The notes below the pieces were generated by a model. That model saw only the letters and a program-made list of their open reading frames with translations, ran no database searches and was not told where the DNA came from. A DNA stretch of 64,000 bases from Paenibacillus koleovorans NBRC 103111 (GTDB lineage: Bacteria > Bacillota > Bacilli > Paenibacillales > NBRC-103111): NCBI RefSeq assembly GCF_004000845.1, contig NZ_BIMA01000024.1, positions 1-64,000 on the forward strand, in the 5' to 3' direction. How positions within the stretch are numbered: the stretch's first letter is position 1; each line of letters begins with the position of its first letter. Made by a program: the position numbers and the translations under genes. This document shows positions 32,714 through 40,829 of the stretch, piece after piece.

Positions 32714-33943
32714 CTAGCGACCTTCAGAGGGGGCTTCGGTTCGATCCAAAACCGATTCTAGCGTCTCCAGCATCGTATCGATCTCCGCTTCCGTCACAAT
32801 CAACGCCGGCATTAGCCGGATGGAGCGCGGATTCGGCGAATTGATCAGGAGCCCCTCAGCCAAACAAGCGGCTGCGACCTCTGCCCCTTGCTCCCCCGGG
32901 AGATCGAAAGCGAGCAGCAGCCCTTTGCCGCGAATGCGAGTCAAGCCGTACTTGTCGGCCATCTGATGAAGCCGCTCGACTAAATATTGCCCCATCCGAG
33001 CCGCATGTCCGGACAAGTCGTGCTGCACAATCTCGTTCACCACCGCGTATCCTACCGCCATGCCCAACGGCTGCCCGATATAAGTGCCGCCTTGGTCGCC
33101 CGGCTCGAACAGGTTAAGCTTCTCGCGCGTCAGCACCGCAGAGAGAGGAAAGCCGCCGCCAATCCCTTTACCAAGCGTCATGATATCTGCATCAACGCCG
33201 TAATGCTCGGAGGCGAACAGCTTGCCGGTCCTCCCCAACCCCGTCTGAATCTCATCGAAGATCAGCAGAATGCCGACTTCATCGCAAACCTTCCGCACCT
33301 GCTTCAGGTACTCCGTTTCGACCGCGTGAACGCCGCCTTCGCCTTGCACGAGCTCGAGCATGACGGCGCAGGTGTCAGGACCGATCGCAGCGAGGAGAGC
33401 ATCGATATCGTTCTGGGGAACATGTTTGAAACCCGGTGTTTTTGGCGCGAAGAGCGTCTCCCAATGCTTCTTCCCGGTTGCCGCCATCATCGCGAGTGTA
33501 CGCCCATGAAATCCGTTGATCGTGGTAATGACCTCAAAAGCCCCTTGACGATGCTTCGCTCCGAATTTGCGGGCCAGCTTGACCGCGCCTTCGTTGGCTT
33601 CCGCACCGGTGCTCGCGAAGTATACCCGATCGTACCCCGATAAGCGAGTGAGTAAGGAGGCGAATTCGATTTGCCGCTTATTGTAATAGGAGGGACTTGC
33701 GTTCACAAGAGTGGTCGCTTGGTTGAACAATGCATCGCGTATCACGACAGGAGAATGACCCAGACAGGTCACCGCCCAGCCGCCGATAAAATCCAGATAC
33801 TTCTTTCCCTCCGTGTCCCACAAATACATGCCTTCCCCGCGCTCCATCACGATGTCCGGGCGATTGGCGGTAAATAGGAGCGACCGCTGTGCCTCCTCCA
33901 ACAAACTGGCGGTGTCTTGATGAGTCGATGTATAAGTATTCAT
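32714..33943 (-). CDS. Class III aminotransferase (acetylornithine transaminase-like)
   Basis: A 409-residue PLP enzyme of the ArgD/ornithine-type class III family. Landmarks are YLDFIGGWAVTCLGHS, YFASTGAEANEGAVKLARKF, NGFHGRTLAMMAATG, LELVQGEGGVHA, IFDEIQTGLGRTG and the PLP lysine in TLGKGIGGGFPLSA. The ATG at 33943 has GAGGAGAA four bases before it. It lies next to an AraC regulator (34008-34853, same strand) and is divergent from a PhyH dioxygenase, rather than in an arg operon, so a role outside arginine synthesis is possible. Confidence 0.9.
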   Translation of the reverse strand: MNTYTSTHQDTASLLEEAQRSLLFTANRPDIVMERGEGMYLWDTEGKKYLDFIGGWAVTCLGHSPVVIRDALFNQATTLVNASPSYYNKRQIEFASLLTRLSGYDRVYFASTGAEANEGAVKLARKFGAKHRQGAFEVITTINGFHGRTLAMMAATGKKHWETLFAPKTPGFKHVPQNDIDALLAAIGPDTCAVMLELVQGEGGVHAVETEYLKQVRKVCDEVGILLIFDEIQTGLGRTGKLFASEHYGVDADIMTLGKGIGGGFPLSAVLTREKLNLFEPGDQGGTYIGQPLGMAVGYAVVNEIVQHDLSGHAARMGQYLVERLHQMADKYGLTRIRGKGLLLAFDLPGEQGAEVAAACLAEGLLINSPNPRSIRLMPALIVTEAEIDTMLETLESVLDRTEAPSEGR

Positions 33944-34007
33944 CCATGCATTTCTCCTCGTATCATGATGTATTATTATACATTTATATGAATATAAATA
34001 CAATCCG

Positions 34008-34853
34008 TTATTCCCACTTTTCTCTAGCTTGTTTCCGGTACAAGGTTGGACTGCATCCGAAATGCGCATTAAATTTTCTTGAGAAATAATAGGGAGACTC
34101 GAACCCGACATCGACGCTGATTTCATTCACTTGTCGACCGGTATATTCCAACAGCTTGGCCGCTTTCTGAAGTCGGAGGGTAAGGAGGGTGCCGATAATG
34201 CTGTCGCCGTACTGCTCTTTGAACAAATGGCACATCCGCGAGACCGACAAATGGAAGCGCTCCGCCAGTTCGGAAAGCTGCTGCGGTTCCTGCAGATGCT
34301 CGATCAAGTAGCTAAGAATCTGATTTGCTCTGCCGTCTTGAGAACGCTCGTGCAGGCTCAGATGCTCGGAATGAAGAAGGACAAGAATTTCGGACAAAGC
34401 GATGGAAGCGAGCTGCTGATGCCAAACGCCTTTGCGCGAGCTGTCCTGAATCAAACGACGAAACGCGTCTTGAATGCGAGCCTTCACCGACTCATCTTGC
34501 AAGGTCAAATAAATTAACTGCTCCTTCGTTCGCGGCAGCTGGAGCCATTCCAACCAATCCGGGAGAGGGACGAAATGCACCCACAATAACTCCCACTGGG
34601 AATTAGGCGCGGTTGCATAATGATGCGGCATGCCTGGGGAGAGGATGGCTACATCGCCGGCGGAGCAAGTTTGGATATCTCGATCGATTCTAAATTGTCC
34701 GGCTCCCGAGACGGTGTATACGAGCAGCCAATCCTTAGTCCCTGCCGGCCGATGCCCGTAAAACCCGTAGGTCTCCCGGAAATGATCCGCAATCAGAATG
34801 CCGTATGGCGGCGATGAGGTCGCTTTTTCGCTTACATGCAAATATTCGTTCAT
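34008..34853 (-). CDS. AraC-family regulator with cupin sensor
   Basis: A 281-residue regulator. The N-terminal AraC-type cupin shows DWLLVYTVSGAGQFRI and AGDVAILSPGMPHHYA. The C-terminal DNA-binding domain has LSELAERFHLSVSRMCHLFKEQYGDSI and EISVDVGFESPYYFSRKFNAHFGCSPTLYRK. The ATG at 34853 has AGGAGGG ten bases upstream. It sits between the aminotransferase gene and the divergent PhyH gene and is the obvious candidate to control either. Confidence 0.9.
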   Translation of the reverse strand: MNEYLHVSEKATSSPPYGILIADHFRETYGFYGHRPAGTKDWLLVYTVSGAGQFRIDRDIQTCSAGDVAILSPGMPHHYATAPNSQWELLWVHFVPLPDWLEWLQLPRTKEQLIYLTLQDESVKARIQDAFRRLIQDSSRKGVWHQQLASIALSEILVLLHSEHLSLHERSQDGRANQILSYLIEHLQEPQQLSELAERFHLSVSRMCHLFKEQYGDSIIGTLLTLRLQKAAKLLEYTGRQVNEISVDVGFESPYYFSRKFNAHFGCSPTLYRKQAREKWE

Positions 34854-35018
34854 ACAGCTCACCCTCCTATTTTGAGAGTATCGCTCTCCTTGCGGGCCGT
34901 CAATAAGTGAGGATTGGATCTAGCAAGATAGTGCATGCGATCAGCCAGCGGGTCCATTTATTTCAGGATGGGGCGGGATTACAATGTGGCTAAAAGCACT
35001 ATGAGGAGTGTGGGAGAT

Positions 35019-35864
35019 ATGTCGATCGATCACGGACGTATGAAGGATGCAGGGGGAACAAACGATTGGCTGACCTCGGGGAGAAAGCTTTATTTCGATA
35101 CGGAGGGGTACTGGGTGGCGCGAGGGCTGTTTACAAAAGCGGATGTGGAACAGGTGCTCGGCATTATGCATGCGCTGAACGATAGAAAGCCGATCGAAGG
35201 CTGCCACGAAACGATTGCCGCTAACGTGCCGTTGGATGATCCATTGAGGATTTACCCGAGAATCCTTTATCCTCACCGTGTGAACGAGTGGTTGCTGGGC
35301 AAGCTGCTAGAGGCCAAGCTGATGGACGTCCTGGACGAGCTGTTCGGCGAAGAGGCTTTGCTCGCGCAGAGCATGCTGTATTTCAAACCGCCGGGGGCAC
35401 GGGGTCAAGCGCTGCATCAAGACAACTACTATTTGAAGGTGTCACCGGGAACTTGTATGGCCGCCTGGGTCGCTCTCGATGCAGCCGATCAGGACAATGG
35501 CGGGTTGGTCGTTGTGCCTGGGACGAACCATATGGATATCGAGTGTCCGCATGAAGCCGACAGCAACGAGTCTTTTTTTCGCGATGAAGTTCATTTGCCG
35601 CCTGGTGCCGCCGTCGTTCCGATTCAGCTGCAGCCTGGGGATGTGCTTTTTTTCAACGGCAGCACCATTCACGGCTCTTATCCGAACCGGTCGAAGGATC
35701 GATTCAGACGTTCGTTCATCGCCCACTATATCGGTCGCTCTACCGTTAGTACGAATCCTTACATTCGAGATGATCTGTATAACCGGCATGGCGAGCGGGT
35801 GATCAGAGAAGCGAATCCGGACGGAGGGCCTTGCGGGACGCCCTTTACGGGAGGAGCTCATTAA
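35019..35864 (+). CDS. Phytanoyl-CoA dioxygenase family protein
   Basis: A 281-residue Fe(II)/2-oxoglutarate oxygenase of the PhyH family. Iron ligands are visible: HxD in ALHQDNYYLK and the distal His in STIHGSYPNRSKDRFRRSF, where the following Arg binds 2-oxoglutarate. WVALDAADQDNGGLVVVPGTNH is family-typical. The ATG at 35019 is supported by GAGGAG ten bases upstream; upstream in-frame ATGs lack a site. The substrate is unknown; homologues hydroxylate ectoine, phytanoyl-CoA or natural products. It is divergent from the AraC gene. Confidence 0.9.
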   Translation: MSIDHGRMKDAGGTNDWLTSGRKLYFDTEGYWVARGLFTKADVEQVLGIMHALNDRKPIEGCHETIAANVPLDDPLRIYPRILYPHRVNEWLLGKLLEAKLMDVLDELFGEEALLAQSMLYFKPPGARGQALHQDNYYLKVSPGTCMAAWVALDAADQDNGGLVVVPGTNHMDIECPHEADSNESFFRDEVHLPPGAAVVPIQLQPGDVLFFNGSTIHGSYPNRSKDRFRRSFIAHYIGRSTVSTNPYIRDDLYNRHGERVIREANPDGGPCGTPFTGGAH

Positions 35865-35871
35865 TAAAGCT

Positions 35872-35906
35872 GAGGCTGCTGAACTAAGTTCAACAGCCTC
35901 TCTCTA
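35872..35906. terminator. Terminator between PhyH and the anti-sigma gene
   Basis: GAGGCTG (35872-35878) and GAAC pair with GTTC and CAGCCTC (35894-35900), followed by TCTCT. It lies between convergent genes. Confidence 0.7.
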
Positions 35907-35910
35907 TGTC

Positions 35911-37203
35911 TTAACGTTGCTGGAAATAACGGGTAGCGGGTAATTGGAATATCCACGGCCCTCGTACTAGAATTTGTGGATTTGTTAATTTTAGCTTCAT
36001 CTGCTTGGCGTCCGGATTTTCAAGGCTAAATTCGATGTACTCGATCGCACCGGTTTGATCGTTCATTCGGGCCATATGACTCCTAGCATCGATTCTGAAG
36101 TTGTGCAACGATTTCGAAGCTTGGGGATCAAAGTGCAAATCCAGATACAGGCGCAGCCCTGGTCCCTTGTCGGTTAGCCGCTCTGTACGAGTGATTGTAA
36201 CCGGAAACCCTGCAAGGTTAAACGGTATGTTAAGATTGTCGACGGAATGTGTAGGTACTTGAATCGTAACTGTGTCGTCAACCTCCATATTAATCTCCGG
36301 GATCGTAAGCGTGTAGACTTTTTCGGCGGCGTTAGCGTCTGCTCCCAAGCGGAAGTGGAAGTCTCTGGCGGGACTAAACAGTCCCGGGATTAACTTCATC
36401 TGCATCGGCTGACCGGTCTCGTCGGTAACACTCAGCTTTTTCCCGTTGTGAATCCCATACCATCCATAATCCGCTACTCGCATATCGTCCGGATGCTGGG
36501 AGAGCAGCGACAAACGCCCGTTCTCTCCCTCTCTTGAAGCTACGGCGGTGATGGTGATTCCGTTCATCGAGACCGTTTCGCCCAGTTCTTCATAGCTGCC
36601 GACGGTTTCCGCCTGAACCAGTGTGAATGGAATTTCATACTTATCCGATTCTCCAAGCACAATTTTTGCAGGTCCAGCATGGATGTCAAGCTTCCCATTA
36701 TACCAGTAACTAGCGGACCACTCGGCAGTTGACCATGTGGAAGTCGATCGTTGAATTTGGAACTCGACACCGCTCGAGTCGACCAATTCCAGCTGATCAG
36801 CCCTCTGGGATGGTTGGTTACCGGATAAAATCAGGAAAGTCATCTTGTCGTCTATTTGTACGCCGGAGAGGGTAATTTTGCCTTCGCCAATCTGGGTTGT
36901 CACGGAATTCTTCAGGATGAGACGCTTGAGTGGCTTCTCTTCCGTCTTCACAATACCTACCCCTGGCACGAATTGAAGCGCCTTCTGGATCGCAGCTCTT
37001 ACTTGCGGCTGGAGCATAGCCGTTCCGACGAAGAGCAACAACAGGATACATAGGGCTCCCACCCACGGGCGTGGTTTCGCAAGCCGGGTCCGCCTTCGTT
37101 GCACACTTTCGGCTTGAGCCCGTTCAATCCCGAGGAGACTGCGGCTATGCAGATCGGAGGGCAGGGGGATCGACTCGAGCTCTTTTTTCCAGTTACCGTT
37201 CAT
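35911..37203 (-). CDS. Probable anti-sigma factor with DUF4179 domain
   Basis: A 430-residue single-pass membrane protein. The N-terminal ~45 residues are cytoplasmic, followed by one helix (WVGALCILLLLFVGTAML, ~47-66). The outside portion begins with VRAAIQKALQFVPGVGIV, the DUF4179 signature of Bacillales anti-sigma proteins, followed by beta-rich repeats. Its start overlaps the sigma-factor stop by 11 bases. Together they form an ECF module in which this protein should hold the sigma at the membrane. Confidence 0.85.
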   Translation of the reverse strand: MNGNWKKELESIPLPSDLHSRSLLGIERAQAESVQRRRTRLAKPRPWVGALCILLLLFVGTAMLQPQVRAAIQKALQFVPGVGIVKTEEKPLKRLILKNSVTTQIGEGKITLSGVQIDDKMTFLILSGNQPSQRADQLELVDSSGVEFQIQRSTSTWSTAEWSASYWYNGKLDIHAGPAKIVLGESDKYEIPFTLVQAETVGSYEELGETVSMNGITITAVASREGENGRLSLLSQHPDDMRVADYGWYGIHNGKKLSVTDETGQPMQMKLIPGLFSPARDFHFRLGADANAAEKVYTLTIPEINMEVDDTVTIQVPTHSVDNLNIPFNLAGFPVTITRTERLTDKGPGLRLYLDLHFDPQASKSLHNFRIDARSHMARMNDQTGAIEYIEFSLENPDAKQMKLKLTNPQILVRGPWIFQLPATRYFQQR

Positions 37204-37723
37204 TCCAATCTACCTCCTCCGCTTGTTTCCGCAGCTTTTTTAAGGCGCGATACAGAATCGTTTTGGCCGAACCTAGCGGCAACTCCAGCAGCTCAGCCGT
37301 TTCCCGAATCGTGTAATCGTAGTAAAATCGAAGTAAAACTACACTTTTCTCCGACTCATCCAGCAAATCAATCATGTCTTGGAGTGAAATAGATAAAGGA
37401 ATATCCGGCGGCGAATGGTCATCGGCCAGATGCTCTTCGAACTCGTGTGAGAGGGGGACGAACCTCTGACGGCTTCGCAGCAAATCGATCGAGCAGCGAA
37501 TAGTGATCCGGATCAGCCACGTTTTGAAAAACGAAGGTTCCCTGAGCTCCGGCAAAGATTTGTAGGACCGATATGCCGTCTCCTGCACCACATCCAGCGC
37601 ATCCTCCACATGGTTCAAGTAGACGTGTGCAATCCGGTAAATATCCGCCTCGTATTGGCTGAACAACTGGAGATAGGCGTTCTGATCGCCCCTCTGGGCC
37701 AACTTCACCAAGCTTGAATTCAA
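37193..37723 (-). CDS. ECF RNA polymerase sigma factor
   Basis: A 176-residue ECF sigma. Region 2 includes FSQYEADIYRIAHVYLNHVEDALDVVQETAYRSYKSL. Region 4 is DYTIRETAELLELPLGSAKTILYRALKKLRK, a helix-turn-helix that binds the -35. The TTG at 37723 has AGGTGAG six bases upstream, and sequence upstream of it does not look like sigma protein. It is co-transcribed with the DUF4179 anti-sigma gene. A candidate ECF promoter lies in the divergent intergenic region. Confidence 0.88.
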   Translation of the reverse strand: MNSSLVKLAQRGDQNAYLQLFSQYEADIYRIAHVYLNHVEDALDVVQETAYRSYKSLPELREPSFFKTWLIRITIRCSIDLLRSRQRFVPLSHEFEEHLADDHSPPDIPLSISLQDMIDLLDESEKSVVLLRFYYDYTIRETAELLELPLGSAKTILYRALKKLRKQAEEVDWNER

Positions 37724-37806
37724 GCTGCGCTCACCTGCCTGTACATGCTTTCTATAGATTAGACGGAGGAGATTCTGTTTTGGCTTTCGTGAAAATAAAA
37801 ACTCTT

Positions 37807-37835
37807 GGTAACTTTCCGAGGTGAAGCCGCGTCTA
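37807..37835 (+). promoter_or_regulatory. ECF-type promoter for the divergent lipoprotein gene
   Basis: GGTAAC (37807-37812) and CGTCTA (37830-37835) with a 17-base spacer match the AAC/CGTC pattern of SigW-like ECF promoters. It is 42 bases upstream of the lipoprotein start. A second CGTCTA exists on the minus strand at 37759-37764, but with a poor -35. Confidence 0.6.
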
Positions 37836-37877
37836 TATGTAAGGGAAATTATTCCATGCTTGTTTGGAGGGGCCGAT

Positions 37878-39728
37878 ATGCGTCGAAAGCTATGGTTCGG
37901 AATTTCTTTCATTATGCTGGTATTGGTTTTGGGATGCAAAGAGGAGTCCGTTTCTCCGACGGAAAGTTTCCCTTCACCCCCTCCGCTGAGCTATAATGAC
38001 ACCTCGACTAATCCGCCAACACCATCTCCTATTGGGACATCGTCACCGCAGACGTCGCTGGTGTTAGCGCAGGTTAGCTTCCGAGAATCGCTTGTTCAGC
38101 TATCGTTTGGCCAGAGCAGTGAGCAGTTGGGCTATGTGTTCCAGACCGTAGCGCGCGGGCAGCTTACGGAGGAGCCGATCAACGTGGTGAGGCATCTGGA
38201 TAAGGAATTTTCCATTCGAATGGATTTGATGGACATGGAGCCTCCTGTGAAGGATCAGCTCTTGACACAAATTCGCACGGAGGGGAGCGTCGAATCCAGA
38301 TTGGTTCCTGACTCTCAGGGGGCCGTGCTGCGCTTGACCGGGATGGCCGACACGTTCCAAGTGCGGATAGGCGATTTGCCTCCCATCCGTGTCACTAGGG
38401 CGGAGCCGTTGGACATTACCTTGGATTTGTCGGCCATGCAGAGGCCCGTGTTGGCGCTTTTCGGCCCGCTAGAAACCGTTGGGTCCGCCAGAACCGTTCT
38501 GCTATCCGAGCACGAGACGCAGATGGTCTTGGTGTTTTCGGAAGATATGAATCGAGCCTTCCCGATCAATCGTGAGCTGACAGGGGAGTGGCTGGATAAC
38601 AGGCGATTTCGGATCGATCTTCGAAGACCGCCGCAGCCCCAGGTGCCTGAGCGAATCGAGACGGAGATCGATCTGACCACGTTCCGATCGCTTCGGGGCA
38701 ATTATACGGCTGCTCATGATTGGGGGCTGAAGCTGTTTCAAGTGAGGGAGGGCGAATGGCGGGACGTAGTGAGCGGGGAGCGGATGGGATGGTCGCCAAG
38801 AGATCTATTCTATGAGACAATCGCTTTCGCGCCGGATGGGAAGAAATATGTCGGGGCGGTTAGGGTCGGGATGCCGGAAGGCGATGGAATCGGGCTATAC
38901 TATGCGTTCGTTCTCGAGGAGGAGGGGAAAGCGCCAATCGTGATTGAAAATGCCTTGTTTACCAACTTTACACAGCAAGGCGTCCCGATTCAATGGTTGG
39001 ATAACGATCGGCTTCTTTATGGCAGCAGCAATCAATTGTATGTTTACTCGATCGGCAAGGGGAAACGCACGACGGTTAGCGGGTTGGAGAATTTGGGCAA
39101 AGACGGCACTTGGCTGCATGCCGCGGCGGCGGATGCTTATAGAGGCTTGCTTCATATTCTGACGGGATCTTACGAGAGTGTGAACGGGGATGAGAGGGTT
39201 GTGATTCATGTCTATACTTATAGAGACGGACAGGAAAAGCCTTTGGAGGTCAGGAAGCGATGGGCGAATGTGCCTATCCATCAAAGTCGAATCGGCTACC
39301 TATTGTCGGTCGTTCCGGTTGAGAATGGGCTGTTCAGGACATTGATCAATGATGCGGAACAGATGGTTACGCGCTACGAAGACATGCAGGGGGCGGTGGT
39401 GGAGCTTCCGGGCTTTGTGCAGTATGCAGACAATGAGATTGTGTATCTGCTGGAGAATGTCCCAGGTATGGCTGGAGCTCCACCGTTTCAGCGGCTATGG
39501 ACGTGGCGGTACGGGTCTGAGACGGACTTGGTGCAGTTGCCTGCATCGAGCGGTTGGATGCAGATGGTGGGCCGGCTGCCTGTAGCGGTGACGGAGCAAG
39601 GCTTTGAACGTTATGATGCGGATACTAACAGCTGGGTACCATGGGTGAGTCCGGAATTGGGGCCGATTCTGGCGGTTTCGGCGCAAACGAGGAAAGGGAT
39701 GTACAAGGTGGGCGGCGTGGATTCTTGA
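37878..39728 (+). CDS. Large surface lipoprotein of unknown function
   Basis: A 616-residue lipoprotein. The lipobox LVLGC gives an acylated Cys near residue 19-20. A Ser/Pro/Thr-rich spacer (SPPPLSYNDTSTNPPTPSP) follows. The middle has ETQMVLVFSEDMNRAF, like a bacterial Ig-like (Big_5) strand pair, and the second half resembles a beta-propeller (AFAPDGKKYVGAVRVG, NDRLLYGSSNQLYVYS). The ATG at 37878 follows TTGGAGGGG. It is divergent from the ECF sigma gene with an ECF-like promoter in front, so it is probably a regulon member or a sensor of that sigma. Confidence 0.85.
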   Translation: MRRKLWFGISFIMLVLVLGCKEESVSPTESFPSPPPLSYNDTSTNPPTPSPIGTSSPQTSLVLAQVSFRESLVQLSFGQSSEQLGYVFQTVARGQLTEEPINVVRHLDKEFSIRMDLMDMEPPVKDQLLTQIRTEGSVESRLVPDSQGAVLRLTGMADTFQVRIGDLPPIRVTRAEPLDITLDLSAMQRPVLALFGPLETVGSARTVLLSEHETQMVLVFSEDMNRAFPINRELTGEWLDNRRFRIDLRRPPQPQVPERIETEIDLTTFRSLRGNYTAAHDWGLKLFQVREGEWRDVVSGERMGWSPRDLFYETIAFAPDGKKYVGAVRVGMPEGDGIGLYYAFVLEEEGKAPIVIENALFTNFTQQGVPIQWLDNDRLLYGSSNQLYVYSIGKGKRTTVSGLENLGKDGTWLHAAAADAYRGLLHILTGSYESVNGDERVVIHVYTYRDGQEKPLEVRKRWANVPIHQSRIGYLLSVVPVENGLFRTLINDAEQMVTRYEDMQGAVVELPGFVQYADNEIVYLLENVPGMAGAPPFQRLWTWRYGSETDLVQLPASSGWMQMVGRLPVAVTEQGFERYDADTNSWVPWVSPELGPILAVSAQTRKGMYKVGGVDS

Positions 39729-39805
39729 CTTGCCGGTTCGGGTTTGCTAAGTTAAGTTCAAAATTGGGGCCTATACTTTAGCAACCTTGGAAAGAAGGGA
39801 CATTC

Positions 39806-40546
39806 GTGAAAGAGCTAGTCGATCTTCTGCATGCTCATCGTTCGATCCGCAAATTCAAGTCGACTCCGGTGCCGGACGAGGTTGTGGCAGCCATTCTCCA
39901 GTCCGCCCAGTCCGCTTCGACGTCAAGCAATGTTCAGGCTTACAGCGTTATTCGGGTCACGGATCCGAGGATTCGGGCGGGCATTCAGGCCGTTACCGGG
40001 AATCAGCAGGCCGTGGGAGAGTGCCCGTTATTCCTGGTGTGGTGCGCGGACCTGCATCGGAATAAGCTTGCCTGTGAATGGAACGGGGCTTCCATGGTCT
40101 CGGAAGGGATGGAGAATTTCATTATTGCCACAGTAGACACGACTCTTGCAGGACAAAATGCGGCCGTGGCTGCTGAGGCGCTTGGTTTAGGCGTGGTCTA
40201 TATCGGTGGAATCCGCAATGATTTGCGTGAAGTGACGCGGTTGCTGCAGTTGCCGGAGCTGGTGTATCCCGTGTTTGGCATGTGCATCGGCTACCCGGAC
40301 CATGATCCCGGCCAGAAGCCTAGATTGAGCGGCACGGCTGTGTTGCACAAGAATGTTTATGCGGACGACGAGGCGGTCAAGCAGGGAATCCAAGAGTATG
40401 ACGAGCGGATGCATGCTTACTACTTGGAGCGCACGGGCGGGAAGCGGGATACGACTTGGTCGAACGAAATGGCGGACAAATTCAAGCGCAAGCCAAGGGC
40501 TTATATGAAGGAGTATTTGGAGGAACAAGGCTTTCGTTTGGATTAG
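39806..40546 (+). CDS. FMN-dependent NADPH nitroreductase/flavin reductase
   Basis: A 246-residue NfsA/NfrA-like oxidoreductase. The FMN-binding N-terminus is HRSIRKFKSTPVPDEVVAAIL and ASTSSNVQAYSVIRV. Further family segments are LAGQNAAVAAEALGLGVVYIGGIRN and FGMCIGYP. It reduces nitroaromatics, azo dyes or flavins using NADPH. GTG start at 39806 with GAAAGAAGGG upstream. It is monocistronic. Confidence 0.9.
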   Translation: MKELVDLLHAHRSIRKFKSTPVPDEVVAAILQSAQSASTSSNVQAYSVIRVTDPRIRAGIQAVTGNQQAVGECPLFLVWCADLHRNKLACEWNGASMVSEGMENFIIATVDTTLAGQNAAVAAEALGLGVVYIGGIRNDLREVTRLLQLPELVYPVFGMCIGYPDHDPGQKPRLSGTAVLHKNVYADDEAVKQGIQEYDERMHAYYLERTGGKRDTTWSNEMADKFKRKPRAYMKEYLEEQGFRLD

Positions 40547-40572
40547 CGATTGATCTTTTTGCGAGAAGGTGC

Positions 40573-40602
40573 TTGACAGCATTTGTCGGGTTATGGTATT
40601 TT
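40573..40602 (+). promoter_or_regulatory. Sigma-A promoter of the SLH/giant-protein unit
   Basis: TTGACA (40573-40578) and TATTTT (40597-40602) with an 18-base spacer. The transcript would start near 40608 and run into the hairpin-terminator leader at 40628-40688. Confidence 0.65.
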
Positions 40603-40627
40603 TTGTATTACAGACGAATACGTTCGG

Positions 40628-40690
40628 AGCGGAAGCACCGCCTGGAATCGCACACTGAAGTTGAGGTGTCGGTTTGGGGCGGTTTTTTGT
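40628..40690 (+). promoter_or_regulatory. Leader hairpin overlapping a terminator, before the SLH gene
   Basis: AGCGGAAGCACCGCC (40628-40642) can fold as GCGG-AAGCA-CCGC. Its ACCGCC end (40637-40642) can pair instead with GGCGGT (40678-40683), followed by TTTTTT, to form a terminator with an inner ACAC/GTGT stem. The folds exclude each other. The 15-mer is identical to the one in the Rpn leader. Confidence 0.6.
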
Positions 40691-40760
40691 GTCGATTGGC
40701 GAGCTAAGGGGAATGAATGTGGTTCGGTTGGAAAATTGTGGTGGACGAAAGGAGGAGGAT

Positions 40761-40814
40761 GTGATAAAAGAGAAATTGGATGAATTGATTGTGGAAGATA
40801 ATGTTAAATATTAA
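40761..40814 (+). CDS. Possible 17-residue leader peptide
   Basis: GTG at 40761 follows AAAGGAGGAGGAT, a very strong Shine-Dalgarno run, and opens a frame encoding MIKEKLDELIVEDNVKY before TAA. The SLH gene starts 15 bases later with its own AGGAG. It may be a translated leader that couples to the SLH gene, or fortuitous. Confidence 0.35.
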   Translation: MIKEKLDELIVEDNVKY

Positions 40815-40829
40815 TAGGAGTGATGGACT

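Noticed and set aside
37724-37939. Longer N-terminus for the ECF sigma factor
   Set aside because: The additional ~72 residues lie over the divergent promoter and resemble no sigma-factor region; TTG 37723 has AGGTGAG.
40605-40690. A known riboswitch class in the SLH leader
   Set aside because: I compared it from memory with c-di-GMP-I, c-di-GMP-II, preQ1, fluoride and SAM consensus cores and saw no match; reported only as a hairpin-terminator leader.
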